64,000 nt of DNA, from the NCBI GenBank assembly GCA_022605955.1, contig JAKCOZ010000326.1:124001-188000 (forward strand). Direction: 5' to 3'. The position numbers and the translations under genes were made by a program. Under the pieces are notes generated by a model, which was not told the DNA's origin, searched no databases, and saw only the letters and a list, made by a program, of their open reading frames with translations. This DNA comes from Rallus limicola (Eukaryota; Chordata; Aves; Gruiformes; Rallidae). Positions 45,836 through 59,418 of this stretch are shown piece after piece. Within the stretch, counting starts at the first letter, position 1. Each line of letters opens with the position of its first letter.

Positions 45836-47182
45836 CACTATGTGAAAGAAATGTATATTTTCCCACAATGGGACTTGATACTGTTTAGAAACTAGCAGGA
45901 CTGGCTCAGCAACTTCCAGAATCAAGGCTCATTCCCCTTGAACAGAGATAACAGAACAATTCACAACAAATCATTTATCTGACAAATTAGCTTCCTTCTA
46001 CTTCCCAGCAGATCACAGACTTCTCAGATTTATTTGCTATCTGAAATTATTTGACAGACTTTTCTGCATTTTTTTTTATTAGGTCTGTGGAGATACTGTG
46101 TTTTGTGGTTTTTGTGTGTGTTGTTTTTTTGTTCCTTTTTTCTTTTTGTTGGGTCCGTCCCCATCCCTCCAACCCCCCTGCTTCTGTTTAAATAGGTTGC
46201 TTATTTTCTGTTGATCAGAGAAATTTCCTAATTTTAATACAGTCTTGTCTGAGTAAAAGAACAAGCACATCTCACTGAGAAGATTTGCATCTTTAAAAAT
46301 ATTATTGCTAATAGTAAAAAATGTTTAATAAACACATTCCCAGCAGGAAACATCAGTGTCCTGAATGTTCATAGAAAAGTGTGTATCAGAGAAATTAATT
46401 CACAGAGAAATTCACATCTATTTTTTACAGTGGTTTTGAACTCCCAAAATGAAATATTAACTCCTACAATTACTCTGTACAGAAAACCTGATGCAATTAG
46501 GAGCATTCAGTACAAGAAATGAATGTCTGAAAGCCATTAGAAAAACAATATACAATTTAATAGTACTGATAATGCAATTCCAAGCCTTGGTCATTGTGCA
46601 AGACACTGCATAAGCATGGCATAGAATGATACCCTTATTCAAAATAGCCTTTGAAATGTGGGTATTTTTAGTCAATGATTTTGGTTACTATACATAATAC
46701 TGCTGTCAGGTGAGTTCTTTACAGAATAGAAGTGGAAGCCTTTTTCTCTTGGCAGTCTAACAGTGTCCATAAAGGACATGTTCAAAAAGCTACAAATTTC
46801 TGAAGTACATAGTAGGACAATCTGCAGGGACAATATCTGCATACCAATTAGTCTACAAAATGTTTTTATGAAGCTTCTATAGAACTGTTTAGGTCCAAAT
46901 CTCATTTTTTGCCCTTTTTCCTCTATGTGCAAATTGGTAATGACTGAAGACAACACTCAGATAATGAATACATTAGTCAAAAATTTACTTCAGCTTTTGC
47001 TCTTCCAAGTTCTTTTTTTTTAATTGTATAAAACTTCTGAGACTATTATTAGTACAAATTAAAAGCAGGTACTTGCATTACTGATACAGACAATGATAAC
47101 ATGAGGCATACATTACAGTGGAATATCATCAATTGATGAAAGTAGAAGAATTAAATACATACATAAATGTTACCACAAGCAG
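45836..47182. other. Unique AT-rich intergenic DNA
   Basis: No gene or repeat family was recognised. A T/G tract lies at 46095-46152. Confidence 0.5.
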
Positions 47183-47221
47183 TAACTATATAATTACAAT
47201 ACAATTATGTAATTATAGTTA
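47183..47221. repeat. Short AT-rich inverted repeat
   Basis: TAACTATATAATTAC (47183-47197) is the reverse complement of GTAATTATAGTTA (47209-47221) with a two-base insertion, around an 11-base loop. Confidence 0.7.
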
Positions 47222-47669
47222 CAATATAGACATAATGGGGGAAAAATAATCCCCTAAAATGAAAACATTAGCACATCCCCCACTTTTTACTCCAGAGGAC
47301 ATAATTTAGAATCTAGAACAGTCAAGGAATATTTTTCCCATTTAAGGAATGGGAAAATTCAAGAACACTTTTAAGTTTCCGAACTTTTCCTTTTGCCATT
47401 GAGGAGTGTCCCAGCAGGCTGATTATAGACATATCTGGTCTTTGGACATTTCATCATCGGACCTATGGAGACGTAGGGAAGTACTACCTCCCCAAGTAGT
47501 TCTCTGCTTGCAACTTCATTGAGGCTAGTCATCAAGAGGATCTGTGACAGTGCTTAGCTGTGTCCTAATGACTTACAGTGTGAAATTTTAAAAAGAGACC
47601 ACAATGCCCTTTCTTTTCCTCCTACTTGACCCGTATCTTCATGGGAAAAGAAAGGACCTTGGACTAGAC
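47222..47669. other. Unique intergenic DNA
   Basis: No gene or repeat family was recognised. Confidence 0.5.
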
Positions 47670-47842
47670 GGCATGAAATTGAGACAGGGGAAGTTTAGTT
47701 TCACACAATTCCTTCGGGTTCTATCACTGGTCATCAGAGATCAGCACCTGCCCCTTCGCTCCCCCTTGTGGAAGCCACAGACCAAGGCGACATCTCCCCT
47801 CAGCTTCCTCTTCTCCAGGCTGAACAAGCCAAGGGACTTCAT
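47670..47842 (-). mobile_element. CR1 LINE internal fragment (minus) with a small inverted block
   Basis: 47711-47842 read on the minus strand gives TTCAGCCTGGAGAAGAGGAA, GCTGAGGGGAGATG, GGGGCAGGTGCTGATCTC and GACCAGTGATAGAACCC, a CR1 region near the end of ORF2. The next CR1 block expected (GGCATGAAA...CAGGGGAGGTTTAG) is present at about 47670-47706 but on the plus strand, so it is flipped in place. The 3' end is missing. The flipped block is short and diverged, so its assignment is less sure than that of the rest. Confidence 0.65.
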
Positions 47843-50570
47843 GATGATGTGTCAAGTATAAAGTCCTAGTTTTCTTCTTGAAAAACAAAGCATTTGAACT
47901 TTGGACAGAACATTAACAAATGAGCTAGTTAACTTTCAGGTCTAGCAGGAAAAAGAACAAAAACAGAGGGAGAAAAAATTGGGGGAAGATTGGGCATTTT
48001 CTCAGATCTGATGTAATATTAATGCAAAGCCATGCTAACTTTGCACCTGTTTTTTCTCTTTTTCTATTCAGCTTGTCAGATTTGTTTACAACTTTTTTCT
48101 TATTTTTGTCATTTTCTTTGTGTCTTCTTCCCTATGACAAACACAGTCTAAATTTCTTTGCAATTCAAGAACAGTATTGCTGGTGAAGTTGCACAGCTTT
48201 TCATGGGTAGTCCAAAGTGAAATGAAGACTTCTGAGCACAGCAGAGGTGACAGAAGTAGGAATACAGGTTGGGTAGAATCAAAATAGTCTCCCTTGCTCT
48301 TCAACTGCAGTAAAGGGAAAGCATTTAAAGTCTCCTTTAATCCCTGTACAACAGGGAAAGGAATAATTCGGTCAGGAGTGGAAGAAGAATTTGAAACTGC
48401 CCCTCATATCTTTGATAATAATCTAGCACTGTCTTTCACAGAATTAGGAACATCCTGGTACAGTCCCTGGCTTTTTCACACATGTAGCATCCAAGGAAAA
48501 CCCATAAATTCTCTATTTTGATATCTTAATTTATAAAATGGAAATTCTGAGATATTTAAATGTTTCTTTGAAATAGTGTTCTGCCTGAAAAACAAAACAA
48601 AACAAACCCTACCGCTTCAAAAGAAACCACACTGCAAAAAATAAAACCAAAAAACCCTAAAAGCGAACAAACAGAAGTATAGAAATAAGAGAAAAACAAC
48701 ATAAAATCAAATCCCTAGTGGTATTAATTCATTTGAAGTCACAAGCAATATACCAATTTACACCAGCTGTGGATCAGACCCACAGGATAAAATATGTTCC
48801 AAAATAATTTGGAAACTGTTTCTATTAACTTGCTCCTCTGGCATATGCTAGATTTCAGCAAAGAAATGCTTTGTTTTTAGAGTTTATTTTAGGAATTAGT
48901 CACGGATTTTATTATTGAATATAAAGGTTACCAGATCTATAATGTAACATGGTAAATGAAGTGGTAAGTGAATTCATGTTTGGTAATTTCCCACTTTAAT
49001 TAGGATACATTAAAAAGGGTACTTTGCTCCATATTACCTTTTTTTTATTTTTTTTTTTTTTTTGTATACTGTAATAATATTGAATTTACAAAAAAAGTCT
49101 GTTTGGGTGTGTATTTGCATTGTTTTAACGGCTGCATGTACATGACACATGAGGCTGGTGAAGGGTTGCTTTACAGGGTCATTCGAAAACTGTGGCCTTG
49201 GCCTCCTCTGATCGTTCCAATTCATCTTTTTGTGAGAGCTGGGGGGGGTCACCTCCAGAACTCATGGCCACATGCCAGTGAATCTCAGTGCATTCCTTCC
49301 CTCTGAATTTCTTCTGCACATTCAGCTGGCTAAATTATACTTCCCTGCTGTTAGCTTGATCCAAACCTGCAGAAGTCAATGAAAAGACTCACATCTATTT
49401 CAAAAAGGACTGGGCCCTCAATTTGCTGTTGGCGATTTCACCCCAGAAATGGCTTTCTTGTCTTGTTCTGAGTTTATCACTTTGCTGAGCCCTTCACACA
49501 CTTCCAATTCATATTAAAGACTTTGCTTCCAATCTGTTCTCTCCCTTTACATGCCTATGAAACTACCCTTACATCATGTCATGTGTAGAAACATTAATTG
49601 GCCTGTACAAGGTAGCACAGATACTCTTTTCTGACTCCTTGTCCTTTCTGGTCATCTCTTAGCACTAACTGTAGGCAATGCATTGTGCTAAAGAAAATGC
49701 ACTTTGCTTGGGATTTCCTGAGTTACCTTCAATATTTCTCTTAATCCTGGACTTTGAAAAACATTCACATTTCAAAACAGTTGAAACACATACTGAACAG
49801 CTACCTTCAGTGATAAACACCTCCACAGGGCAGAATGCATGACAAGGAGAAAAGGCTATGTCACTGGGTACATTTCTGACCTTACTAGGGGATCTGAAGA
49901 TATCTATTTCTGAATGTGTGTGAGAGATACAGAAAATAATTCTGGATTTTAGAAGATGACTCAAATAAATATGCCACTATTTGAATGTGTGGTTTTGTTT
50001 CTGAAGAGTAGACCTAGCTGAGTTAAGGTTTGGGTATTTATGTGTCTATATATATGTACACATTGATGCAGACATATAAATTTAAACATATGTGTAAATT
50101 AAAAAATGCTTGAATTTAAAATATTTGTCAGGAAAAAATACCTAACAAAGCATATAACATTTATGTTTATAATATAATTTAGTATATATTTAGTGTAGTT
50201 TACAAAGTGAGAAGAATAGGGATTGACTCTCAGTATTACCATTGTTTATTGTTATTGTGATGTTTTTTCTATTATTATTATTACAGTACTGTTACAGCAT
50301 CTACTTTACTTTCTGATCCCAGAACAGCTATTTTTAGCTCAGTTAAATGAAGATATATGAAGCAGCTGAAGATTCATAAAGTTACAGAAGGATGAGCATG
50401 AATGATTTGAGATAGCAAAATAGTTTAGCATTAACCAGCAGAGAAATAAGAAGGAGAGGTCCTATGAGGCAAGTGGGAAATACACTCTGTAAGTCATCAG
50501 TAGAGAGACCTGCAGTTCGCCCCATCAATAAATGGAGCTGAGAAACAGGACTGCATAACACCTCCTCTAT
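47843..50570. other. Unique intergenic DNA
   Basis: No gene or repeat family was recognised. An AAACAAAACAAAACC tract lies at about 48590-48680 and a poly(T) at about 49040-49063. The 99-residue frame at 49665-49964 has no recognisable domain. Confidence 0.5.
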
Positions 50571-50996
50571 GAAGAGGGTCTGAGGGAGATGGGCTTGTTC
50601 AGCCTGGAGAAGAGAAGGCTGAGGGGGGAACCTCATTGCAGCCTTCCAGTCCCTGAAGGAGGCAGAGAAACAGGATGGGAATCAACTTATTGAAAGAGTA
50701 GACAATGGCAGGACAAGGGGGAATGGATTAAAACTAAATTAAGGAAGATTTAAATTAGATATTAGGGGGGAATTTTTTACACAGAGAGTGGTGAGGTGCT
50801 GGAAGAGGCTGCCCAGAGAGGTGGTGGATGCCCCGTCCCTGGAGGTGTTCAAGGCCAGGTTGGATGGGGCCCTGGGCAACCTAGTGTATATCCAGGCCTA
50901 TAGGTAGGTGGCCTTGCCTGTGGCAGGGAGGTTGGAACAGTATGATCCTTGGGGTCCCTTCCAACCCAGACCATTCTATGGTTCTATGATTCTATG
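50571..50996 (+). mobile_element. CR1 LINE 3' end, best-preserved copy
   Basis: A continuous CR1 3' segment of about 426 bases: GAGATGGGCTTGTTCAGCCT, GGAGAAGAGAAGGCTGAGGG, TGGTGAGGTGCTGGAAGAGG, CTGCCCAGAGAGGTGGTGGA, GTTGGATGGGGCCCTGGGCA and GATCCTTGGGGTCCCTTCCA. It ends in three successive TTCTATG-type octamers. It is the same subfamily as the copy at 8595 and looks younger than most CR1 here. The 5' end is truncated and there is no target duplication, as is usual for CR1. Confidence 0.95.
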
Positions 50997-53261
50997 AACA
51001 GAGTTCAGTGTGGAATGGGAACAAGTGTTTTCCTGAAGCCTATTTCTGTTTTTTACTGAAAAGTCAAGAATTGATTTAATAAGAAGTACACATTTAGAAA
51101 GAAAACCAAATCAAACCAAACCAAACCACTCAACCAAGCAAGCAAGAAAACAAAACCAAGCCAAAACCAAACAAAAAGCTAAATAGAGGAAAAGACCTAA
51201 ATGAACTGTAAGTTAGTAGAGGCAGACTTAACTCGTGTCTCATTCCTATATCCCTATATATCCTTGAAGACCTATCATTTAGTAAAACCAAGAGAGAAGA
51301 GAGTAACCTAATCCATAGGTCTGTTTCTTGAGATTGAGTTTCCCATAATAATAAAGGCAACACAAATGCAATATTGTTAAAAAATATATGTTATGATGCT
51401 GAGTGATGCTACATTCAACTCAAAGTTTAGGAATATATGAGCAGGGTTAAGGTGGCTTCAAATCATCATGGGGTTTTTGGTTGGTTTGTTTGTTTGTTTT
51501 CTTCTCCCAGCCACTAGGTTAAACCAGGGGCTGGAGAAGATTTCAACATTATTTTGAGATGCCTGGACGAATTAACCAGACCCTCCCTGTGGTGCAGTAT
51601 GGCCTGAAGCAGTGTGCAGAAACTTTTAAACATCAGTAGTTCATCTAATGCAGAAATAATTGCATGGTTCTAGGTCTGCATGACACTGGAGGTCAGCAAA
51701 GATAATCATAATAGATTCTACTAGTTTTAAAATACAGGATTCACCTGCTTATCTCTCTGCTTATATAAGCTTCCCATATTATGGGGATACTCTGGGGAAC
51801 ATCTATACAATCTCAAAAAGATCTATCTCCATTGACTTTTTTATTTAATAATGAAATGATTTAATCTGTAATTCACAGCTATTTCAGTGATTCTATTCTC
51901 TCCCCATAAAGAAAACTGAAACAGAAAAGCAAACCTTTTCCTGAAGCCCTCCCTAGCACTTTATGTCAGGATTTTCTTTCTTGAAAAAGAAAACATCTCA
52001 TTCTTTTTTTCTCCTGACCATAATATTTCTACCTGCTGTTGTGCTTGGACCCAGATATTTTCTACCGTGCTAACTTATGTTTTGCTAATTTCCTTTCCTG
52101 TCCCTCATATGATATTTATCACTTCAGCTGTACTTTATCTGTCATTTAAACCACAGTTCCTTATTTGATTTCTCTTTTATCAAGCACATGTTAATTTCCT
52201 TCTCTCATCCTCTGTGTCACTGCCTCTCATTTTCGCTAGCAAAAGTCTCAGGTCTAAAAGTTACGCCTTTGCTCCTGAGCATTAGGACATTTTACAGAAC
52301 TTTCTCCCCCCACCCCCCTTCAGACCCATCCGTCTTTATCTTCCACCGAGCAACAGCACTGCAAACTGAGTGTGAGACAACACAGCTGAATGATTGATGC
52401 TCTCCAAGTCCTGAGTTTCTTTTCTTCGTTTATTCACACAGTCACCCTCCTGAGTTAAGGGTTTAGGTTGGTACCTGCCATGGTGACTAGAAAAACAAGG
52501 GTAAGCTGCCAAATTCGGTGACTGTTTTCTTGTTCTCATATTGCATTTCCTTATCGGTTGTGACAATGTGCCACAATTAATGATAGCAGAAATACTTATG
52601 TTTGATACCATATGCATCATACTTAGTGGTGATGGATTAGCAATCAAGAAAATTAATTCTGTCTTTAGAAAGTAACATCTGAACTTTGAAGTTAGGCAAA
52701 AGCTTTATAGAGTAGTGCTGATAAAATATTCTCCTGGAAATGGGACAGCCGTGTATCCGTTGTACCTACATAATTTGTTCTGGACTGAGCCCAAACTGAA
52801 TGGTATATTTCCCAAGAAAATGCAAGGATTGCTAATATAAAACTGAATTTTGTGTAGCCCTGTGATTATGAGACAGCACTTTAAATATGAAAGCAGCCCC
52901 AATGAGAACTAGTTTGAAAAGGGATCCAAGACAGCAAAATTTGATTACAGGTGCACATCCAGATCTCCTGGATGACCTTGGATAAATAGTCGCAGTTTTA
53001 GAGTAATGGTTTTAAATCTGTAATTTAGATCCTTTCTTAGATCATAACTGTTTTTTTGTAATAAAATTTGTTAATACATATGAGAACCTGTAGCGAGAAC
53101 CATGCTTGTACCTTGATCATTAGAATAACAAAAAAAAAATGAAGCAAAAAGGAATTCAGACACCCAGTGCTTTCTCCTTACTTTATAGTAAGAATCTTTA
53201 AAGAATCCCATGTAGAATAAAGACAGGCAGAATTTGATGCAGTGATGAACACTGATTAGAC
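50997..53261. other. Unique intergenic DNA
   Basis: An AAACC-rich tract lies at 51103-51178 and a TTTG tract at about 51473-51500. Otherwise no gene or repeat family was recognised. Confidence 0.5.
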
Positions 53262-53985
53262 AGAATCACAGAATGTAAGGAGCTGGAAGGGAATTCTAGA
53301 GATCTTCCAGTCCAGCTCCCTTCTAAAGCATTATCATCCAGAGCAGGTTGCACAAGATCATGTCCAGGTGGGTTTTGAATATCTCAAGAAAATTCCATAA
53401 CCTTTCTGGGGAAGCCTGTCTTGGTGCTCTGCCACCCTCACAGTAAAGATTTTCTTCATGGAATTCCCTGTGTTCCAGTTGGTGTTCATTGTCCCTTGCC
53501 CTATCACTGGGCACTATTTGTGAAGAGTCTGGCCTCATCCTCCTGACATCCAACCTTTCAATATTTATAAGTATCAATGAGATCCTGTCTCAGTCTTGTA
53601 CAGGCTAAACAGATCCAGCTCTCAGAGCCTTTCCTCATATTGGAGATGCTCCAGTCCCCTCATCATCTCTGTAGCCCTTCACTTGACGTTCTCCAGTGGT
53701 TCTCTACCTGTCTTAAACTGGGGAGCCTAGAGGTGTACCCATTACCCCAGATGTGGCCTCTCCAGCACAGAATAGACTGCGAGGAGAAGGTCCCTTGACC
53801 TGCTGGCGAAATGCTTCTTAACACACCCCAAGAAACCATTGGCCTTCTTGACCACAAGGGCATACTGCTGGCTCATGGAGAGTTTATTGTGCACCAGGAA
53901 CCCCAGGTCTTTCTCTTCAGAGCTGTTTCTGAGCAGGCCAACCCCTAAACTGTACCGGTGCTTGGAGTTATTCCTCCCTTGGTTT
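53262..53985 (-). mobile_element. CR1 LINE 3' end with part of ORF2 (minus), about 720 bp
   Basis: The 3' tail is at 53262 (AGAATCACAGAATGTAAGGA). It is followed by GCTGGAAGGGAATTCTAGAG, CCAGGTGGGTTTTGAATATC, CCTTGCCCTATCACTGGGCA, CCAGATGTGGCCTCTCCAGC, GGCCTTCTTGACCACAAGGG and CCAGGAACCCCAGGTCTTTC, all the antisense of a CR1. The coding part is the C-terminal portion of ORF2 in broken frames. The short open frames in the interval are fragments of it. Confidence 0.93.
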
Positions 53986-56900
53986 ATCTAGGTTCCAACA
54001 AACACAGGTCATCTACCTTACCAGAAAAGGTCATAGCAATTTAATTGTGCCCTAAAACTATGTACAACATTTGTTTCCAGATACCACAGTAGGTTTATGG
54101 GTTTGAATTAAAATAATGAAGATTATAACAATTTTACAATTTCAAATCACTGTAGAAAAATAGAATAAATTCTTTCAAGAGGCTGAGACCCCATGGAAGC
54201 TCATTGTCCAGTCATTGATTCTGAAAAATGTCTTAGTGTGACTCTCTGGCTTGATGTTATATTCCTCTTGATGCTAGGATTGGGATTATTTTTTACCTTA
54301 TTTCAGAGAGACACAAGCTAGATATCACCATGGCTGGCAGGCATTCCCTATTGTTTTTATTGTTAATGGATTAAACTAGTACATCATTTCATATATATTT
54401 GCAATATTTTCTAAATGCATGTGAGGATGTGAGGGATCTCATCCTGGACTGCAATGATTGTAATTACTAAATGTCCAAAACCTTGAGGGATTTAGGAGCA
54501 TTTTCACAAACGCTGAGGGATACTTCTTCAGATAAAGACATTCAACTTTAAGCATCTACAACTATGGGATGAACCTCAACTGTTCTATCTTTATTTAGCT
54601 ATCTCTAAAATTGAAGCAATATCTTGCTTTCTTAGGTATAAATAGGTAGAAAAACAGGCACACAAATGCCACAGGTATGTATGCTACATCCAGCACTGTT
54701 TTAAGATAAATAGTGTTTTTCAAATATTCTGAGGTCTCTATTCATGTTGGAAGTTCCGAGAAGCATCCAAAAAAGTTGGCATTGTGATACAAAAACTGTT
54801 GAGAGTGAAAAGGAAGTTTTCTACAGGGAAAAATAAATGCCTGAAGATAAAAGACCAAACAAATGGATGTGATGATTTGGCAAAGAAGAGGGCAGCTCTT
54901 CTCTTTCAGATGAGAATTTGAGAATGGTATTACATGAAGATATAATGGCCTTTAGCAATAAGTAACAGGAGATTTGAGGGTCTTGAATTTTTCATATGGT
55001 GTGACTTCATGTATATATTTATTCATTTAATAAAAAGTCATAAAAATGTATGGATCTTTAACAATTAGATATGCCTTCCCACCCCCCCGCCCCATATAAA
55101 TGTTCTGTTTCTTTCTAGTTCCAGACATATTTATTTAGTCAAAGATTATTTTATATAGACAGACTATGGCGATTAGAATTTTCTAAAGGAGTTTCCATTC
55201 ACCATAAATACTGATAGTTTCAACCTACTGAAAGGTTGTTTATAGCAGTTTATTTTCATAACAGTAGTCCATAAGTCTGGCTTTTAGAAACAGCAGGGCT
55301 GATAAACCATGAAAGAGCAATTTATGGAAGACCCTGTAACCTGGATTGCTGGAAAGAAGGGGAAGTAAAGAATTTTAAGAAATGACCACTATTGATTGCC
55401 TCATACAGTGGATGGCATTTTGCCTTCATCTTCAGGATAATTGGACTGGGGGATTACAAATCCATAGCAATAGAAGTCTTTCCTTACTAGACAGTTAATG
55501 CACCATAAATCAGCTAGTAGGAATAGCTCCTATGTTGCAGTCTAAGTATGTTTTCATTCAGCTCATTTGCACTTCAAAGCTGAAGTCGATAATTCAGCTC
55601 CAAGTAGGTGCAATTGGGGGATATTTACCATTTGTAGAATATGAATACAAGCTGAGAAAATCTCTAAATTCATTTGCACAGGACATTACCAGTCAGAGTC
55701 TGCTACTCAGAAAAGTAGCCCAGCTTCCAACTGAAGTCAAGAGGTGAGCTTGTAGCTGCTCATAAATCCCTCAAGGTCTGTGTGCTGTGGCTAAACAATG
55801 TTTACTCACTATTGGTGATCAATTGCTTTTTGCTTAAGAGGTAAGCATAGTGTTTGGGTTTTTTTAAATGCTAAATAAGCAGTCCCTTTCCTGTCTTGTC
55901 TCTGGCAGGATGACTGGACATAGGTGCTTTGAACCCGGTTTGTGCAGCTTCCATCAGAGGGGAAGAGGGAAGGCAGCTCTAAGAAGGCACAAAGAGCTCC
56001 TCAAATAATTTGTAAACGCTAGGCAAAGTTCAGCTAGGTTTGAAATTAAGGAAATAGAGTCATAAAGGAAGGAAAGAATAATTGAAGTGATTCTTTCTCT
56101 TCACCCAGCTTTTTATGACATTTCTCCTGAACACAACTCCCATCAGAGCAGTAATTAAGAAAATCCTTAATTTGTTGTTCCTTAGGCTCTCCATCCCACA
56201 CATACACATACTTGTACACAGAGATATTAGATTACTTAGTCCTGTGCAGTACCTGGACAATATTATATTGTGACACATAGTTTTGTGGGAGTTTTTGTAC
56301 CTGAATTTTGTTTCAGAGCACAAAGAAATATGTATCCTTTTCGGTGTAGCTTGCAGCTTTGAATGAAGTGAATGTATAGACAGTTTTATCATTCCCATCT
56401 GGTTCCACTTTCTACCATGCTAAAAAAATGGAATTGGATGCAGGTTGGGTAGAAATGGTTTGAAGCATCATCTCCAAAAGAAGATGAGGTTTAAATTTTT
56501 TTTTTCCTCTGTGGTGATGTGTTCCTACATCGAAATGTTTCTCAGGTTCAGAGGATGAGAATGGGACTTTATTCCATATTTTACAGATGGGAAATGAAGC
56601 TCTTCTGTACAAACACTGTACCTTTCCCTGAGAGCCCAGCTATGCACCAGTACAATCTGAAGCTCACTTCAGTCATTACAGCTGGTACCTGAACATTAGC
56701 TTTCAACAATCTGTTCTATTTGCTGGTCTTTAAAGCTTTTTTTCCAGGAGAGCTATAGCTCCCCATGTCAAGAAATCAAACTTCATGGCAATTAACTTGT
56801 TTTTCTTACCAACTATTTAAGAACCCTTTTTTAATAATCCTTTAATTCTCTGAAGAGCTAAGGTCATATTTAGAACGCCTCAGTACTGAGCTTTCATTAT

Positions 56901-57328
56901 TCCAACAAGAACAATCCACTTTATAATGGAATGAAAGTATTGCCTGTGTCTGGAACTTTCCTGTAAGAAATAGAAGTGGAAAAGTAAAGGAGCTAAATTT
57001 TCTACTAGCATGGCATAAATGGGCAGAGGGCCTTACCTAATGGATAAATAGGAAGGAGATAACTATGGGTCAAGCACTCCTAGATGAGCACAGAAGAGGA
57101 AAGAAATCACACTTTGGGAAAAAATACCAAAAAGTTAGCAGAAATTGAATGCTATCCATCTTAGCCACTGAAGAAACTAATGCCTCTTGAGAAAATAGTT
57201 TCAATGCCATTGAGTTTGACAGGATATCGGTGGCATGCTTAGATTTCTCCATGGAATCTGGTTTTGAAAAGAAAACCTGTGAAATCTCAGGAGGCTGAGT
57301 GGTAAGTAATACAATATATTATTAATGT
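53986..57328. other. Unique AT-rich intergenic DNA
   Basis: About 3.3 kb with no recognised repeat family or gene. The 112-residue minus-strand frame at 56060-56398 has no recognisable domain. Confidence 0.5.
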
Positions 57329-57378
57329 AAAAAAAAAACCCCAAAAAACAAAAAACAAGAAAACAAAAAAAAACAAAC
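57329..57378 (-). repeat. A/C-rich low-complexity tract
   Basis: AAAAAACCCC / AAACAAAAAAC sequence, the complement of the T/G tracts. Confidence 0.8.
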
Positions 57379-59310
57379 AGGAAATGCAAGTCAATCAGGT
57401 GCCAAAAGGAATGCAGTATTACTTGAAAAATATTCCAGCATCTACCCAATAGTGCTAGATATTCCAAATCTTTGAGACTATTTTGCTACATGTATTTTTC
57501 AGTTTTTCTTCCATATGCATCTGCATCATTCCAGGAAAAACTCAGCCAACATTTTTTAAAGTGAATCTTGATTATTTGGATACATAGCCATTTCTGCATC
57601 ATTTCCAAGTAGTTACCAAATGTGGAAATAAAAGCCCCATATTATACTAACCAAAATCAGATTAATTAGAAGTAAGATTGAATTATAATGGTGTATAAAT
57701 TATAAGTAACTTTATCTCTAAAAGAACTATTTTATTTTCAAGACTGAAATTTTGTACTTTTGACTGCCTGTTCAGTTGAACTGATCTCCATAGGTATCAG
57801 TGGTAGAGTTTCTACTTTATTCAGTAAGACAAAAAAAGTAGTTTTAATGCAATCCTCGTTTGACAGAGATGTCTACATCAAAAAATTCATTTCCTATGTA
57901 TAAAATGTTTGAAAAGAGCACCCAGATGGATAGCTTCCTCAGAGACCACATAAAAATGGAGGATCAACTAGCATCTTACTCCTATAAGCTTTTTGGCAGG
58001 AATCATTTATGAAAACACAACTTCATACTGATTCAAGTGTAAACCTAGGAGCCTTGGATACTGAAATGTGTCATCTGGCTACAAGTGATTAATAACATTT
58101 CACTGGTCATCAAGTATTTTGTTCAATGATACTGCAACAAAACTTGGAGGGATGTCTGGAATAGATTTAGACCTGATGGCTGTTTATTACTAATTTAGAT
58201 AATATTACAGCCCCTGAAGTTTCTTTTTATTAATGTTAACCATCAGACTCAGCATATTGACAATAGCAGGGCAATGCATTTTTCTAACCACCATTATTTT
58301 CACCCTTCTGTTACAAGCACAGGGCTCCATGTATGAGCAGATCTATCCCCTGTTCTGCAGTACTTTCCATACAGAAGGATCTCTAACCTCCAATGGTTGC
58401 AGTTCAAGCTCTGTGTAAGAAAACCTCCAGAACACAGCCCTGAGCTTGATTTATTGACCTTAGAGCTTTAATACAGCAAGGACCAACTCCTCCCAGAGCC
58501 TTATGGCTCTTGACGGTCTCATGTTTCTTGTAGCATCATACCAGCCTCCAGTTTGCATATGAAAATATATGTAGCATCTTCCTCCTGTGTGAATCAAAAC
58601 TGACCCTGTATTTTTTTTTTCCTAAAAGTGATTATGTGTCTTAAAATGAAATCCTACCAAACTCATTCCCCCTGTTCTCCAACAGCAAAAAACTTACTCC
58701 ACTGAGGAATATATACACATTTGATATTCTCAATCACTCTTTGGACCTCTTCCTGCATTCTCCAACAAGCCACAAGGGAGTTCAGACATTTGAAGGCTGA
58801 AACATAGTAAATTGAAGGGAAAACAGCACTGCCAATTTTTTTAAAACCAAATCTGCTGTTTCCAGGATTCTAGCTGGATTCTTAACTTCTTCCTCTTGCT
58901 CTTGGTAGCTTGGGTTATTTCTCTATGCCTGTTCATGACTGAAGGAAAATTTTGTGAATGAAAAACAATCCAGACTTGAGCATATATATGACTTTCTTTG
59001 CCCTCTGCCCCAGGCTTTGACTATGGTGCATAGCTGACAAAGTTTTGAGGCTTTATTTCTTATGGAATTGCAAGTGAGTATGAAGACAAAATAAATAGAT
59101 ATAGAACTGTAGCAGTAATGGAGGTTATTTGCTTCATATAAAACTTTTACATTTAGGTCCAGTTTATTCAGCGTTACTAACTGCCTGAATTCTTTGTTAT
59201 TTAATAGGCAGTTTTGCTCAAGGATCCTAATTGGAATGACTCAGTACAGAAAGGGTAAACATTCTGCCTTACTTAGAAAATGGATCATTTAGTTCACAAT
59301 TCTTAATGGG
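57379..59310. other. Unique AT-rich intergenic DNA
   Basis: No gene or repeat family was recognised. Confidence 0.5.
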
Positions 59311-59418
59311 CTTTTGTTTGGATTGGTTCATTTGTTTGTTTGTTTCTTCATTTTTTTGTTTGGTTGGTTTTGGGTTGGTTTTTTTTTTTTGGTTTTTTTT
59401 TTTTTGGTTTTTTTTTTC
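59311..59418 (+). repeat. T/G-rich low-complexity tract
   Basis: TTTGTTTGG and GGTTTTTTTT units over about 105 bases. Confidence 0.85.
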
